DNA of 64,000 bases from CAYNHQ01 sp964397255. GTDB lineage: Bacteria; Bdellovibrionota_G; JALEGL01; DATDPG01. A program made the translations under genes and the position numbers. Below are positions 33,707 through 41,526 of the stretch, in pieces (the first letter of the stretch is position 1; every line of letters begins with the position of its first letter). Location of the stretch: the NCBI GenBank assembly GCA_964397255.1, contig CAYNHQ010000011.1, positions 1 through 64,000 of the forward strand, in the 5' to 3' direction. Under the pieces are notes generated by a model. That model did no database searches and had not been told where the DNA came from. It was given only the letters and a program-made list of their open reading frames with translations.

Positions 33707-34669
33707 ATGTCGACCTTTTCCTATAAATGGATCTTCGTCGCGGCGACATGCTTTTTCTTCGCTTGCGGAAAACAAATGAATTCTTCCTCGGAAGCGCCGG
33801 TGGTGGGGGTGAACAACAGTCCCTGCGACATCAGTCAATACGATCCCTCCAAAGATTCCGACGGTGATGGTGTCACCGACGATTGCGAAGCACTGGCAGG
33901 AACCAACCCAAACGCAGTGGATTCAAACAACAATGGGATTAACGACCTGATGGACGTTCCGCCGAATCAAATGTCCCCTCAAGACCAATACGCACTCGAC
34001 AATTATCGTTACCAGCAGCTCGCAGATGCTCTCGGACTTGGTAGTGCCGCTACTTCGGGCCAGGCTCCTTCAGGGGCCACGGTTGCGGTTCAACGCAAAA
34101 TGGCGTTCGGACCCCTCGAGAACATCGGAACAAGTACGTTTAACCCCGCCGCCAAAGATCATTGCAATCAACCGGAAACAATCTTTCTCGGATTTTACGG
34201 CACCTATGACGGTCGTCCCGCTGAACTCGAACTCTGCGGACTTCTCGATCGCACAATTCCCAATTCGACCTCCAGCATCCCGGCCGTTCTCGATGGCGCC
34301 AGTATTGTGGAGTGGACATGGGCCTATGCAAAAACACAAAAGTTTACGGGCCCTTTCAACGAAGCCTCCCTTCGTGGCGCGCAGGTGAATCAGACCTTTA
34401 AGGTCTTAACCGCCAGCTCACGAATTGACGGATGCGTCGACTATCCCATCCAAAACCTCTGCAGCAACAATGTTCACCAATACATGTATACGAGGTTAGA
34501 GCTTTCACTCGAAACGACAACGACCATAAAATTTATGAATGTGGACGGTAAGTACGATCAAAAAGTTGAAACCAAGACCTTCCAAGGACTGTACGGTCGA
34601 GTTGCAAACCCGAGCTTTGCCAGCTTCTCCCAAGGTTTCCTCGGATTCTGGTTAGGCGCCAGCCAATAG
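33707..34669 (+). CDS. Lipoprotein with calcium-binding thrombospondin-3-type motif
   Basis: A 320-aa lipoprotein: signal peptide ending CFFFACGKQ, lipobox FFAC, then a Ser-rich linker. Residues about 45-85 hold Asp-rich calcium loops (DPSKDSDGDGVTDDCE and DSNNNGINDLMD) of the thrombospondin type 3 kind. The rest is a beta-rich region of unknown fold with repeated ITTKxR-like strands and Cys pairs (CVDYPIQNLC). Probably an outer-membrane surface or periplasmic protein. A sigma-54-like promoter lies directly upstream. No ribosome site is evident. Confidence 0.78.
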   Translation: MSTFSYKWIFVAATCFFFACGKQMNSSSEAPVVGVNNSPCDISQYDPSKDSDGDGVTDDCEALAGTNPNAVDSNNNGINDLMDVPPNQMSPQDQYALDNYRYQQLADALGLGSAATSGQAPSGATVAVQRKMAFGPLENIGTSTFNPAAKDHCNQPETIFLGFYGTYDGRPAELELCGLLDRTIPNSTSSIPAVLDGASIVEWTWAYAKTQKFTGPFNEASLRGAQVNQTFKVLTASSRIDGCVDYPIQNLCSNNVHQYMYTRLELSLETTTTIKFMNVDGKYDQKVETKTFQGLYGRVANPSFASFSQGFLGFWLGASQ

Positions 34670-34684
34670 AGTAAAAGTCTCCTC

Positions 34685-34900
34685 ATGCATGGCTTGCACC
34701 CCGAAATGGGGTTCAAAGGAGTTATATTTGCCCTGGTTCTTGAGGTCATTTTTCTCGGAATTTGTGTGGTATTCGTCGGACTCGGGGTTTCCGAAATTAA
34801 AAAGCGAGGCCAATACGAGAAAAATATCCCGTTGATTCTTCTTGGAATATGCCTGGCGGGCTTAAGTTTTTATGTCACGCAACTCCTGATCCAGGGTTGA
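34685..34900 (+). CDS. Small two-helix membrane protein
   Basis: A 71-aa protein with two membrane helices (IFALVLEVIFLGICVVFVGL and IPLILLGICLAGLSFYVTQL) separated by a short charged loop (SEIKKRGQYEK). The start may be the ATG of MGFKG, 21 nt later. It lies between the calcium-motif lipoprotein and xseB on the same strand. Function unknown. Confidence 0.62.
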   Translation: MHGLHPEMGFKGVIFALVLEVIFLGICVVFVGLGVSEIKKRGQYEKNIPLILLGICLAGLSFYVTQLLIQG

Positions 34901-34945
34901 CTATGTCTCGCACATCCGCAAAGATCCGCGCCGAAAAGGAGCCCC

Positions 34946-35173
34946 ATGGCAGAGAAGAAGTTTGAAGGAGCGCTGAAAGAACTCGAGGAGATTGTTTCCA
35001 AATTGGAATCGGAGGAGCTTCCTTTGGAAGATTCCCTCGGTCTTTTTGAAAAAGGAATTAAGCTTTCCAAGGTCTGCTCGAAGAAACTTTCCGAAGCGGA
35101 AAAGAAGGTGGATCTGCTCCTTGACGAATTGGCCAAAGAAGAAAAGAGCGATGGACGTCCAGCAGTATCTTGA
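34946..35173 (+). CDS. xseB: Exodeoxyribonuclease VII small subunit
   Basis: XseB (75 aa) is the helical small subunit of the single-strand exonuclease: FEGALKELEEIVSKLESEEL and SLGLFEKGIKLSKVCSKKLS are the family motifs. AAGGAG precedes the ATG. It overlaps ispA by 23 nt, the usual neighbour. xseA is not in the window. Confidence 0.95.
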   Translation: MAEKKFEGALKELEEIVSKLESEELPLEDSLGLFEKGIKLSKVCSKKLSEAEKKVDLLLDELAKEEKSDGRPAVS

Positions 35174-36032
35174 GGAAGCACGGCAGGCGGTCGAAAAAGA
35201 TCTTCGAGCCTACTTTGCCGCGACTCCTGTATCCAAGCGCTTAAGCGAAGCGATGGAATACAGCCTTTTTGCGGGAGGCAAGCGGATTCGTCCGGCACTC
35301 TCCATGGCTGCGTGCGAAGCACTCGGCACCAATCGAGCCAACGCCGTGCCGATTGGCAGCGCTCTGGAAATGATTCACACCTATTCCTTGATTCACGATG
35401 ATCTTCCCGCAATGGACAACGATGACCTTCGCCGGGGTCGACCGACAAATCACAAGGTCTATGGCGATGGTGTGGCGATTCTCGCCGGCGATGGCCTTCT
35501 GACTGAAGCTTTCCGGCGTCTCGCGGATCCAAAATGGCCGATTCCCGCCGATCGAAAAATTGAAATTGTTCGAGTGATTGCCGATGGCGCCGGAGCTAAC
35601 GGAATGGTGGGAGGCCAGGATCTCGATCTATTTTATGAGGGCAAGGAAATCGGGGAAGAGGTTCTCAAGCAAATTCATGTGAACAAAACGGGAAAACTTC
35701 TTTGGGCCTCCTCTATGGCGGGTGCGATAAGCGCTGGGGCAAATGCGGATGACCGAGAACGCATGGACCGGTATGGCCGAGCCATCGGACTTGCATTTCA
35801 AATCGCCGACGATTTGCTGGATGTCACTTCTTCCACTGCGGAACTCGGAAAAGCCACACAAAAGGACCTGGGGATGAAGAAAGCCACTTACCCCTCTATC
35901 CTCGGAATGGACGAATCGAAACGCAGAGCCGCCATTCTTCTGAAAGATGCCGTTGATGCCGTCTCTTCCTACGGCGACCGTGCCGGACCGCTTACCGATC
36001 TGGCCCGTTTTATTGTGGAACGACGTAGCTGA
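35151..36032 (+). CDS. ispA: Farnesyl (or geranylgeranyl) diphosphate synthase
   Basis: A 293-aa trans-prenyltransferase that extends DMAPP with IPP. The first Asp-rich motif is DDLPAMDNDD (83-92, the two-residue insertion form of bacterial FPP synthases), and the second is DDLLD after FQIA. GGKRIRP is the IPP-binding motif. The start MDVQQYLEE overlaps the xseB end; a longer frame is an antisense-like reading of xseB. xseB-ispA-tlyA order is common, often with dxs, which is missing here. Product chain length is inferred. Confidence 0.93.
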   Translation: MDVQQYLEEARQAVEKDLRAYFAATPVSKRLSEAMEYSLFAGGKRIRPALSMAACEALGTNRANAVPIGSALEMIHTYSLIHDDLPAMDNDDLRRGRPTNHKVYGDGVAILAGDGLLTEAFRRLADPKWPIPADRKIEIVRVIADGAGANGMVGGQDLDLFYEGKEIGEEVLKQIHVNKTGKLLWASSMAGAISAGANADDRERMDRYGRAIGLAFQIADDLLDVTSSTAELGKATQKDLGMKKATYPSILGMDESKRRAAILLKDAVDAVSSYGDRAGPLTDLARFIVERRS

Positions 36033-36037
36033 CGGAT

Positions 36038-36787
36038 TTGTCAAAATCTAAAAAGATTCGATTGGATCAGCGGGTTGTCGACCTGGGTCTATCCACCACA
36101 AAGTCAAAGGCGCAGGCTCTTATTCTTGCGGGAGACATCCTTGTCGATGGCGAGAATTGCGCCAAGGCCGGACATGCCGTCAGCGAGAGCGAAAAGATTA
36201 CTCTTCGATCCATGGGACCCAGATATGTCAGCCGAGGGGGAATCAAACTCGCGGGCGCACTCGACCACTTTGATCTTCAAGTCGAGAACCTCACCTGCCT
36301 CGATGTCGGCGCTTCCACGGGCGGATTCACGGATGTTCTCCTTCAGCGTGGGGCAAAGCATGTATTCACGATCGACGTGGGCAAGGGACAACTCGACCCG
36401 AAATTAAGGAACGATCCACGAGTGACCTGGAGCGAGTCATTCCACGCTCGAGAATTGGATCCGGCTCAATTCAATTCACCCATCGAACTGGCAGTAGTCG
36501 ATGTATCGTTCATTTCACTCAAAAAGGTATTACCGTTCGTTCTTCCCTGCATCCGCCAGAGCGGCCTATTGCTGGCTCTCATAAAGCCTCAGTTTGAAGC
36601 GGACCGAAAAGCTGTTGCCGGCACAGGGGTGGTTAAAGACGAAGTTCTGAGAAAAAAAATCGTGAAATCCATTGTCGATTACGCTTCCAATGAACTCAAA
36701 CTCGGCGGAGTCATGACGACGGATTCCGTTCTTCCCGGCCCCAAGGGGAACCAAGAAACATTCGTTTTGGGCCAAAAAAGAGCTTAG
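36038..36787 (+). CDS. tlyA: TlyA-like rRNA methyltransferase (S4 plus FtsJ domains)
   Basis: A 249-aa protein with an N-terminal S4 RNA-binding domain (RLDQRVVDLGLSTTKSKAQA, VSRGGIKLAGAL) and an FtsJ-type SAM methyltransferase domain (CLDVGASTGGFTDVLLQRGA, KDE-K linker, LALIKPQFEAD). TlyA methylates 16S and 23S rRNA ribose. The TTG start is 5 nt after ispA. Length is normal. Confidence 0.93.
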   Translation: MSKSKKIRLDQRVVDLGLSTTKSKAQALILAGDILVDGENCAKAGHAVSESEKITLRSMGPRYVSRGGIKLAGALDHFDLQVENLTCLDVGASTGGFTDVLLQRGAKHVFTIDVGKGQLDPKLRNDPRVTWSESFHARELDPAQFNSPIELAVVDVSFISLKKVLPFVLPCIRQSGLLLALIKPQFEADRKAVAGTGVVKDEVLRKKIVKSIVDYASNELKLGGVMTTDSVLPGPKGNQETFVLGQKRA

Positions 36788-36881
36788 CTGCCCCAGGACA
36801 TCGATTCCCAGCTGCTGAAAAGCCGCCCACGTTTAAAAGTAAATTTATTCAATATTATTAATTAGTTCAGTAATTTCCGCC

Positions 36882-36896
36882 TGGCACAAATGTTGG
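36882..36896 (+). promoter_or_regulatory. Candidate sigma-54 promoter before a lipoprotein gene
   Basis: TGGCAC-N5-TTGG matches the -24 element exactly and the -12 element with one change, at the exact spacing. Transcription would start near 36908, 32 nt before the ATG at 36940, which has an AAGGAG ribosome site. A stretch of AT-rich DNA (36841-36870) upstream could bind HU/IHF. Confidence 0.58.
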
Positions 36897-36939
36897 ACTA
36901 TACGGGGGTGTGAAGATGACTTTAAACAAGGAGAACACC

Positions 36940-38133
36940 ATGTTTCGCCAGCCGACTGCTATTATTCTTGCTCTGATTCTGCCCGCGAGCTTCTTACTTC
37001 AAGCCTGTGGAATGCAACCTGGCGTTCAGAAATCCCACGTGACGGCTACGTCTGATCCCGCTACGTACACCGGTCAAACTTGCGCCGCCCAAGGCAGCAC
37101 CGATACAAATGGCGCTCTACTTTGTGACAATGTTCCCCCCGATACGGAATGCGATGCCGACCCGGTTTGCAAACAACTTCCCGAATATAAGAAGCCACAT
37201 CATTTTTACCAAAGCCCATGGGTCTGGGGACCCGTAGCCGCTGGAATCATCGTATATGGGGCGCTGACGTACCATGACAACTCGGGCGACAACAAAAAAC
37301 CTGGAATTTTTCGGTTACCGGGTGGCGGATGTTTAGGTAAGAACTGCAATGCTGGATCAAATTTGCCCACAGATCCAACCGGAGTTTCTCTCGGCATGTG
37401 GGGAGGAACTGCCAAGGCCCATTTTAAATCCCAGTCGGACCCTGTATCGATAAACTCGCCAGGTAGCGAACTCACAACTACTGGCGATATCGAAAACGAT
37501 ACAGACATCATCTCCACCAATTCCTATGGAAGAAATTTCAATCTCGGAAAACAAATTCTTTTTTGCATGCGCACGGGAGCACGCATTACCCCTGCGCAGA
37601 AGCCCTATGTGGGCTCGAATCCTTCAAACGAATCTACACTTCAGTTTTTGGGAACGTTTGATCACTCACTTCAACGCTCAGTAAAACGCCAATCTTTCTC
37701 CAAACCTGAGGAGCTATGTAACCTTGCTTCTGGCGCGGGCCTCTGGATTGCGTTCTCGAGAGACGAGAGTAACACATACCTTTATGATTCGGTTCCACCC
37801 CAGCTGATTGGATTTCGTGGCATCGGCATGTCGGGTACGTATTCTAGCGACCCAAACCGGATCATTTTTGATTCGCTTCCGGCCACACTCACGAGCGGTG
37901 GAAGCGTTCCCAAATTTTCTTTTGGGACAGTGCTTTCAACTGGAATGACATCGAGTACCCAAATGTATGATTCGGATCCGATCACAAACTCCATTTTGCT
38001 TCAGGCGTACAACAACCGATCCAGCACGGACTACTTCGGCAAGATGCAATCGCTACTTGGTTTCATAACACCTGTCGGCACGGACTCCCTTGCGGGCAAA
38101 ATCGTCTGTCCCCCAGGCGAAACCTGCGTGTAA
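36940..38133 (+). CDS. Large lipoprotein of unknown function
   Basis: A 397-aa lipoprotein with signal peptide MFRQPTAIILALILPASFLL, lipobox LQAC. Mature N-terminus has many Cys pairs (TCAAQGSTD, CDADPVCKQL), then a possible membrane or hydrophobic segment (VWGPVAAGIIVYGALTY), a Gly-rich Cys hinge (GGGCLGKNC) and a long beta-rich C-terminal part. No domain recognised. The AAGGAG ribosome site decides the start. Preceded by a sigma-54-like promoter and followed after 7 nt by the convergent zeta antitoxin gene. Confidence 0.75.
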   Translation: MFRQPTAIILALILPASFLLQACGMQPGVQKSHVTATSDPATYTGQTCAAQGSTDTNGALLCDNVPPDTECDADPVCKQLPEYKKPHHFYQSPWVWGPVAAGIIVYGALTYHDNSGDNKKPGIFRLPGGGCLGKNCNAGSNLPTDPTGVSLGMWGGTAKAHFKSQSDPVSINSPGSELTTTGDIENDTDIISTNSYGRNFNLGKQILFCMRTGARITPAQKPYVGSNPSNESTLQFLGTFDHSLQRSVKRQSFSKPEELCNLASGAGLWIAFSRDESNTYLYDSVPPQLIGFRGIGMSGTYSSDPNRIIFDSLPATLTSGGSVPKFSFGTVLSTGMTSSTQMYDSDPITNSILLQAYNNRSSTDYFGKMQSLLGFITPVGTDSLAGKIVCPPGETCV

Positions 38134-38140
38134 CAGCGAA

Positions 38141-38308
38141 TTAGGCCGGAATTGAAACGATTTTTCCGTTTTCCCACACAACGGTCGGAAGACCGAAACG
38201 ACGATTTTCCATACGAGCATTCCTCCCGGCCCGCCGGAGAGCACGGAGCGCTGACTCCGCATGCTTGCTGATTTTTGCCGATCTCTTACGTTTTGCTTTT
38301 CGTTTCAT
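38141..38308 (-). CDS. Small basic protein paired with the zeta-like toxin (probable antitoxin)
   Basis: A 55-aa protein not covered by long-ORF calls: it starts MKRKAKRKRSAKISKHAESA and ends RRFGLPTVVWENGKIVSIPA. The N-terminal half is highly basic, and the ending -P-VVWENGKIV- is of the kind seen in small proteins encoded after COG4185 zeta-like ATPases. Its start codon lies inside the 3' end of the toxin gene, overlapping by 23 nt, so the two are co-translated. Antitoxin role is inferred from this arrangement. Confidence 0.75.
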   Translation of the reverse strand: MKRKAKRKRSAKISKHAESALRALRRAGRNARMENRRFGLPTVVWENGKIVSIPA

Positions 38309-38894
38309 TCGCTTTTCCTGCGCTAATTATATCAAAGAGTCTACGATTCAGCACGACAGTTGTTTGACCCCTGCGGTCCGATATCAGTCGCGCGGAGCGA
38401 CCACTATTGTCAAGAAGTACAACGGAATCCGCGATTGGAGCATAAAATCGAACCAAGTTGGAAAGGCTTCGCACATACCGCCGACGAATATCCGCCTCAG
38501 GAACGGAATGTCCTCCCTTCCGAACTCGCAGAGCCACACGACGAATGGCAAGGCGTGGCGACGATATCCAGAGATACAATAGATGAATTCGATAACCTTT
38601 TCTTTTGGCGCTTCGCAGAAGTCGCAGATACGTGATTCCGCTAAGGGTGCTTTCCAATGTAAACGTTTTTCGATTCGCGATGGCTTCGTGGATTTCATGA
38701 AGAAGCAGACGTGCCGCCTTTACTGACGCCGCAAGCGGATCCAACGGTGAAAGTCCCCGCGCGATCTCATCCGCATTCATCAGTCGAAGCTGTTTGACCT
38801 CGCCTCGCAAGAAATCCCGTATAAACGTCGTCTTTCCTGCGCCATTCGAACCGCCAATTAGAAAAATAGAGGGGCGTTTTTTAGGTGTACGCAC
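38286..38894 (-). CDS. Zeta-toxin-like ATPase/kinase (COG4185)
   Basis: A 202-aa P-loop protein: Walker A GGSNGAGKTT (14-23), NADEIARGLSPLDPLAASVK, FTLESTLSG, and YLWISSPRLAIRRVALRVRK. These match the predicted-ATPase/zeta-toxin family that phosphorylates UDP-N-acetylglucosamine or related substrates. Start is GTG. Its end overlaps the probable antitoxin. Upstream, 15 nt away, is the duplicated 3' end of the FHA activator gene (38910). Substrate unknown. Confidence 0.87.
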   Translation of the reverse strand: MRTPKKRPSIFLIGGSNGAGKTTFIRDFLRGEVKQLRLMNADEIARGLSPLDPLAASVKAARLLLHEIHEAIANRKTFTLESTLSGITYLRLLRSAKRKGYRIHLLYLWISSPRLAIRRVALRVRKGGHSVPEADIRRRYVRSLSNLVRFYAPIADSVVLLDNSGRSARLISDRRGQTTVVLNRRLFDIISAGKANETKSKT

Positions 38895-38909
38895 CCTCGA
38901 TCGAATATC

Positions 38910-38988
38910 CTAGAGATCTTTGACGGACAAGTTGTACTTTTTGAGTAAGCGCTGGACGGATTTTCGGTCGATGCCGGCTTGCTTGGCG
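38910..38988 (-). repeat. 79-bp direct repeat: copy of the 3' end of the FHA activator gene
   Basis: Identical base for base to 39569-39647, the last 79 bp of the activator gene, in the same orientation and 659 bp away. It still encodes AKQAGIDRKSVQRLLKKY and on to the stop codon. The few codons before it (ERTSV) differ from the real gene (NISKA) although the pattern is similar, so the copy may come from a diverged homologue. It brackets the DUF4160/DUF2442 pair with the intact gene. Confidence 0.97.
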
Positions 38989-39020
38989 ACGCTCGTTCGT
39001 TCGTTTAAAGTCAATCTGAA

Positions 39021-39281
39021 ATGCCAACAATCGCCGTTTTTCTCGGAATGGTGATTCGTGTTTATTATGCCGATCACGATCCTCCGCATCTTCACGTGCA
39101 GTACGGCGAATTCGACGCTATCGTTGAAATACGATCTGGGCGCATATTGAACGGAACGCTTCCTCCAAGGGTAAGGCGCCTCTTTCTGGAATGGCTGTTT
39201 CTAAGAAAACGTGAAGTGTTAAAAGCATGGGGAAATGCGCAGAAAATGAAGGCCCCTGGCAAAATTAGACCGCTGGATTAG
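39021..39281 (+). CDS. DUF4160 domain protein
   Basis: An 86-aa protein with the DUF4160 signature RVYYADHDPPHLHVQYGEFD and EWLFLRKREVLKAWG near the end. DUF4160 proteins are often encoded beside DUF2442 proteins in what are considered toxin-antitoxin-like pairs; the biochemical role is unknown. It is the first gene of a two-gene cassette on the strand opposite to the activator, 9 nt before the DUF2442 gene. Confidence 0.85.
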   Translation: MPTIAVFLGMVIRVYYADHDPPHLHVQYGEFDAIVEIRSGRILNGTLPPRVRRLFLEWLFLRKREVLKAWGNAQKMKAPGKIRPLD

Positions 39282-39290
39282 AATAGACCT

Positions 39291-39572
39291 ATGAAAGCAC
39301 TAGGGAACAAAATCGAGAAGATCCTGTCTACAGACGCGGAAACGTTTACAATTCGGCTCCGTTTCAAGGATGGAAAATCGGGAACGATTAGTCTCGAACA
39401 CATTTTCTCCAAACCAAGAGGGTTATCAGCGGAACTTCTCCGAGGAAACTTATTTGATCGTTGCTTTATCGAATCGGGAGCGCTCGCTTGGCCGAATGGA
39501 TTCGAATTATGTCCAGACGCAATCCGGCGCTGGATGAATTCGCAGATTAAAGAGGCCCGTTCTTATCACTAG
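39291..39572 (+). CDS. DUF2442 domain protein
   Basis: A 93-aa DUF2442 protein: FTIRLRFKDGKSGTISLEHI and LAWPNGFELCPDAI, with the typical FDG-x-I-W-PNG pattern. Partner of the DUF4160 gene. Its stop codon TAG (39570-39572) lies in the CTAG that also holds the stop of the activator on the other strand, exactly at the start of the 79-bp repeat. Confidence 0.85.
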   Translation: MKALGNKIEKILSTDAETFTIRLRFKDGKSGTISLEHIFSKPRGLSAELLRGNLFDRCFIESGALAWPNGFELCPDAIRRWMNSQIKEARSYH

Positions 39573-39647
39573 AGATCTTTGACGGACAAGTTGTACTTTT
39601 TGAGTAAGCGCTGGACGGATTTTCGGTCGATGCCGGCTTGCTTGGCG
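39569..39647 (-). repeat. 79-bp direct repeat (parent copy, 3' end of activator gene)
   Basis: Same sequence as 38910-38988. It starts at the CTAG of the stop codon and ends within the HTH codons AKQAG. Confidence 0.97.
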
Positions 39648-40933
39648 GCTTTGGATATATTCATATTGTTCTTACGCAGACATTCCACCAAATAATCCCG
39701 CTCAAACGTCTCCACCCATTTTTCTTTGGCTTCCTTGAAAGGCAGGCCGCCATCCATCGCCGGGTGAGCTTTGGTCACAACCGATCGTTCCTGCAAATAG
39801 TCCGGCAAATGCTGAACATCGATTTGCGGACCATCGCAAAAACTAAATGCGCGATCGATCGCATTCTTTAATTCCCGTACGTTTCCGGGCCATTGATATT
39901 CCGAGAGCAGCCGAAGGGCTTCGTCCGTAATTCCGTTGATTTCGAGTTTTTGGCCCCCCGCCTCGCGCCGCGCCTGTTCGAAAAAGTTCCGGATGAGAAG
40001 AGAAATATCGTCGGAGCGCTTGCGGAGTGGCGGAAGATGGATTTGAACAACCGAAAGCCGGAAATAGAGATCTTCGCGGAACCGGGCTTTTTTTACTTCT
40101 TCTTTTAGGTTTCGATTCGTGGCCGCCACAACCCTCACATCGACCTTCTTCGATCGATCGGCGCCCACTCTTTTTACTTCACCTGTTTCAAGGGCGCGCA
40201 ATAACTTTGGCTGCAACTCAAGCGAAAGCTCACCAATTTCATCGAGGAAAATCGTTCCTCCATCCGCGAGTTCAAAGGCCCCCTGACGTGTTGTCGTGGC
40301 GCCGGTGAACGAACCCCGCTCGTGACCAAACAGTTCTGATTCGATCAAGTTCTCCGCCACCGCCCCACAGTCGAAAACAATAAACGGAGATCGAGAGCGC
40401 TTTGAATGCTGGTGAATCGCTTTCGCAATGAGTTCCTTGCCTGTCCCTGTTTCTCCCATCACAACAACTGTGACATTCGTCGGAGCGACTTTCTCGAGAA
40501 TTCCGAAAATCTTTCGCATTTCCAGCGACCGACCGGTCATGTCGCCAAAGCTCGACTTCTTCGAGGGATAGATTTCGAGCTGTTCATCCAGAGGCGTGAA
40601 CTTAATGCGAGTCTTGCCGACTTTAATAATGGCTCCCGCGGCGAGGAATGCTTCTTTTACTTTGAGACCGCTGACGAACGTACCGTTCGTCGAACCCAGA
40701 TCCCGCAATAGATATCCATCTTTCGTTTTCGAGATTTCCGCGTGCGATCGGGAAACCGTTTCATCTTTCAATTTCAAATCAGCCGTATCCCCCGTGCCGA
40801 TGGTGATCGTGCCTTTGTCGACCGTGTATTCATTTGGTCCGCCATCGGCATCCAGAACAATCAGCTTGCTCTTGGGAAGCAAGAGCATGGTGGGTTGTTC
40901 GCCCGAACGAATGATTTTGGTTTCGCGTGACAT
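39569..40933 (-). CDS. FHA-domain sigma-54 activator
   Basis: A 454-aa enhancer-binding protein: N-terminal FHA domain (about 20-115; TIGTGDTADLKL, SRSHAEI, GSTNGTF), AAA+ domain with Walker A GETGTGKE (160-167) and GGTIFLDEIGEL, and a Fis-type HTH (NISKAAKQAGIDRKSVQRLL). The sigma-54 loop reads GSFTGA (207-212), a one-residue variant of GAFTGA. It lacks a receiver domain, so control is probably by Thr phosphorylation of a partner or itself. Its last 79 bp are repeated at 38910. Confidence 0.95.
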   Translation of the reverse strand: MSRETKIIRSGEQPTMLLLPKSKLIVLDADGGPNEYTVDKGTITIGTGDTADLKLKDETVSRSHAEISKTKDGYLLRDLGSTNGTFVSGLKVKEAFLAAGAIIKVGKTRIKFTPLDEQLEIYPSKKSSFGDMTGRSLEMRKIFGILEKVAPTNVTVVVMGETGTGKELIAKAIHQHSKRSRSPFIVFDCGAVAENLIESELFGHERGSFTGATTTRQGAFELADGGTIFLDEIGELSLELQPKLLRALETGEVKRVGADRSKKVDVRVVAATNRNLKEEVKKARFREDLYFRLSVVQIHLPPLRKRSDDISLLIRNFFEQARREAGGQKLEINGITDEALRLLSEYQWPGNVRELKNAIDRAFSFCDGPQIDVQHLPDYLQERSVVTKAHPAMDGGLPFKEAKEKWVETFERDYLVECLRKNNMNISKAAKQAGIDRKSVQRLLKKYNLSVKDL

Positions 40934-41060
40934 GGGTGCCCCCTGAGCTCCCCATCATAGGGGCTTTGCCCCAGTGAAAGCAATCATTTTTTGCGGCAGG
41001 GGTGTCGCAGAGATCTATTTGACCCAGAAAAATGGAAACAAAAATTGCGACAGATTTTTC

Positions 41061-41426
41061 TTAAGCGGCCTGCCACATCGCCTGATAGTCAAGCGACATG
41101 AGGTAAAGTAGGAGATCGTCACGCAGCACTTTCGCCATGTGATCGAGCCGTTCGAAACGAACGCCTATGCCTGATTTCCCGCCTTCAAAAAAAGCATCGT
41201 GTACGCGAATCACGCGCGCAATGATTGGCGCACGAGTCACACGATTGGCCAGCTGGAATTGAAATTCGGTTCCCAACGGTAGAAGTTTCTCGGTTTCAAT
41301 GTAGGCCCCGTCACGAGAGATGTCAGTGATGAAGTTAAAATTGAGCCCCTCGCTGTCAGTAGAGACAATCGCTACGCGACCATTGAATCGGCGTGCTCGT
41401 CGTCTTTCCGTATTCGAACCCACCAC
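41061..41426 (-). CDS. PilZ domain protein
   Basis: A 121-aa PilZ protein, a probable c-di-GMP receptor. The RRRARR at residues 8-13 provides the RxxxR motif and DISRDGAYIET the D-x-S-x-x-G motif. A C-terminal helix (LRDDLLLYLMSLDYQAMW) follows. Single gene between the FHA activator and ctpA. Target unknown; motility or envelope control is possible. Confidence 0.88.
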   Translation of the reverse strand: MVGSNTERRRARRFNGRVAIVSTDSEGLNFNFITDISRDGAYIETEKLLPLGTEFQFQLANRVTRAPIIARVIRVHDAFFEGGKSGIGVRFERLDHMAKVLRDDLLLYLMSLDYQAMWQAA

Positions 41427-41526
41427 GCCGCGATTCTTTCACGCTCAAACAGCAATGGTCAAATCTTTTCTCTTGAGTTCAGAATAATTAGCTCCAAAAC
41501 TCGAGAACAAACCTTGAAGCAGAAAC

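Noticed and set aside
40939..40975. GGGGC/GCCCC hairpin upstream of the FHA activator
   Set aside because: Short stem, no T run on either strand, no gene end next to it.
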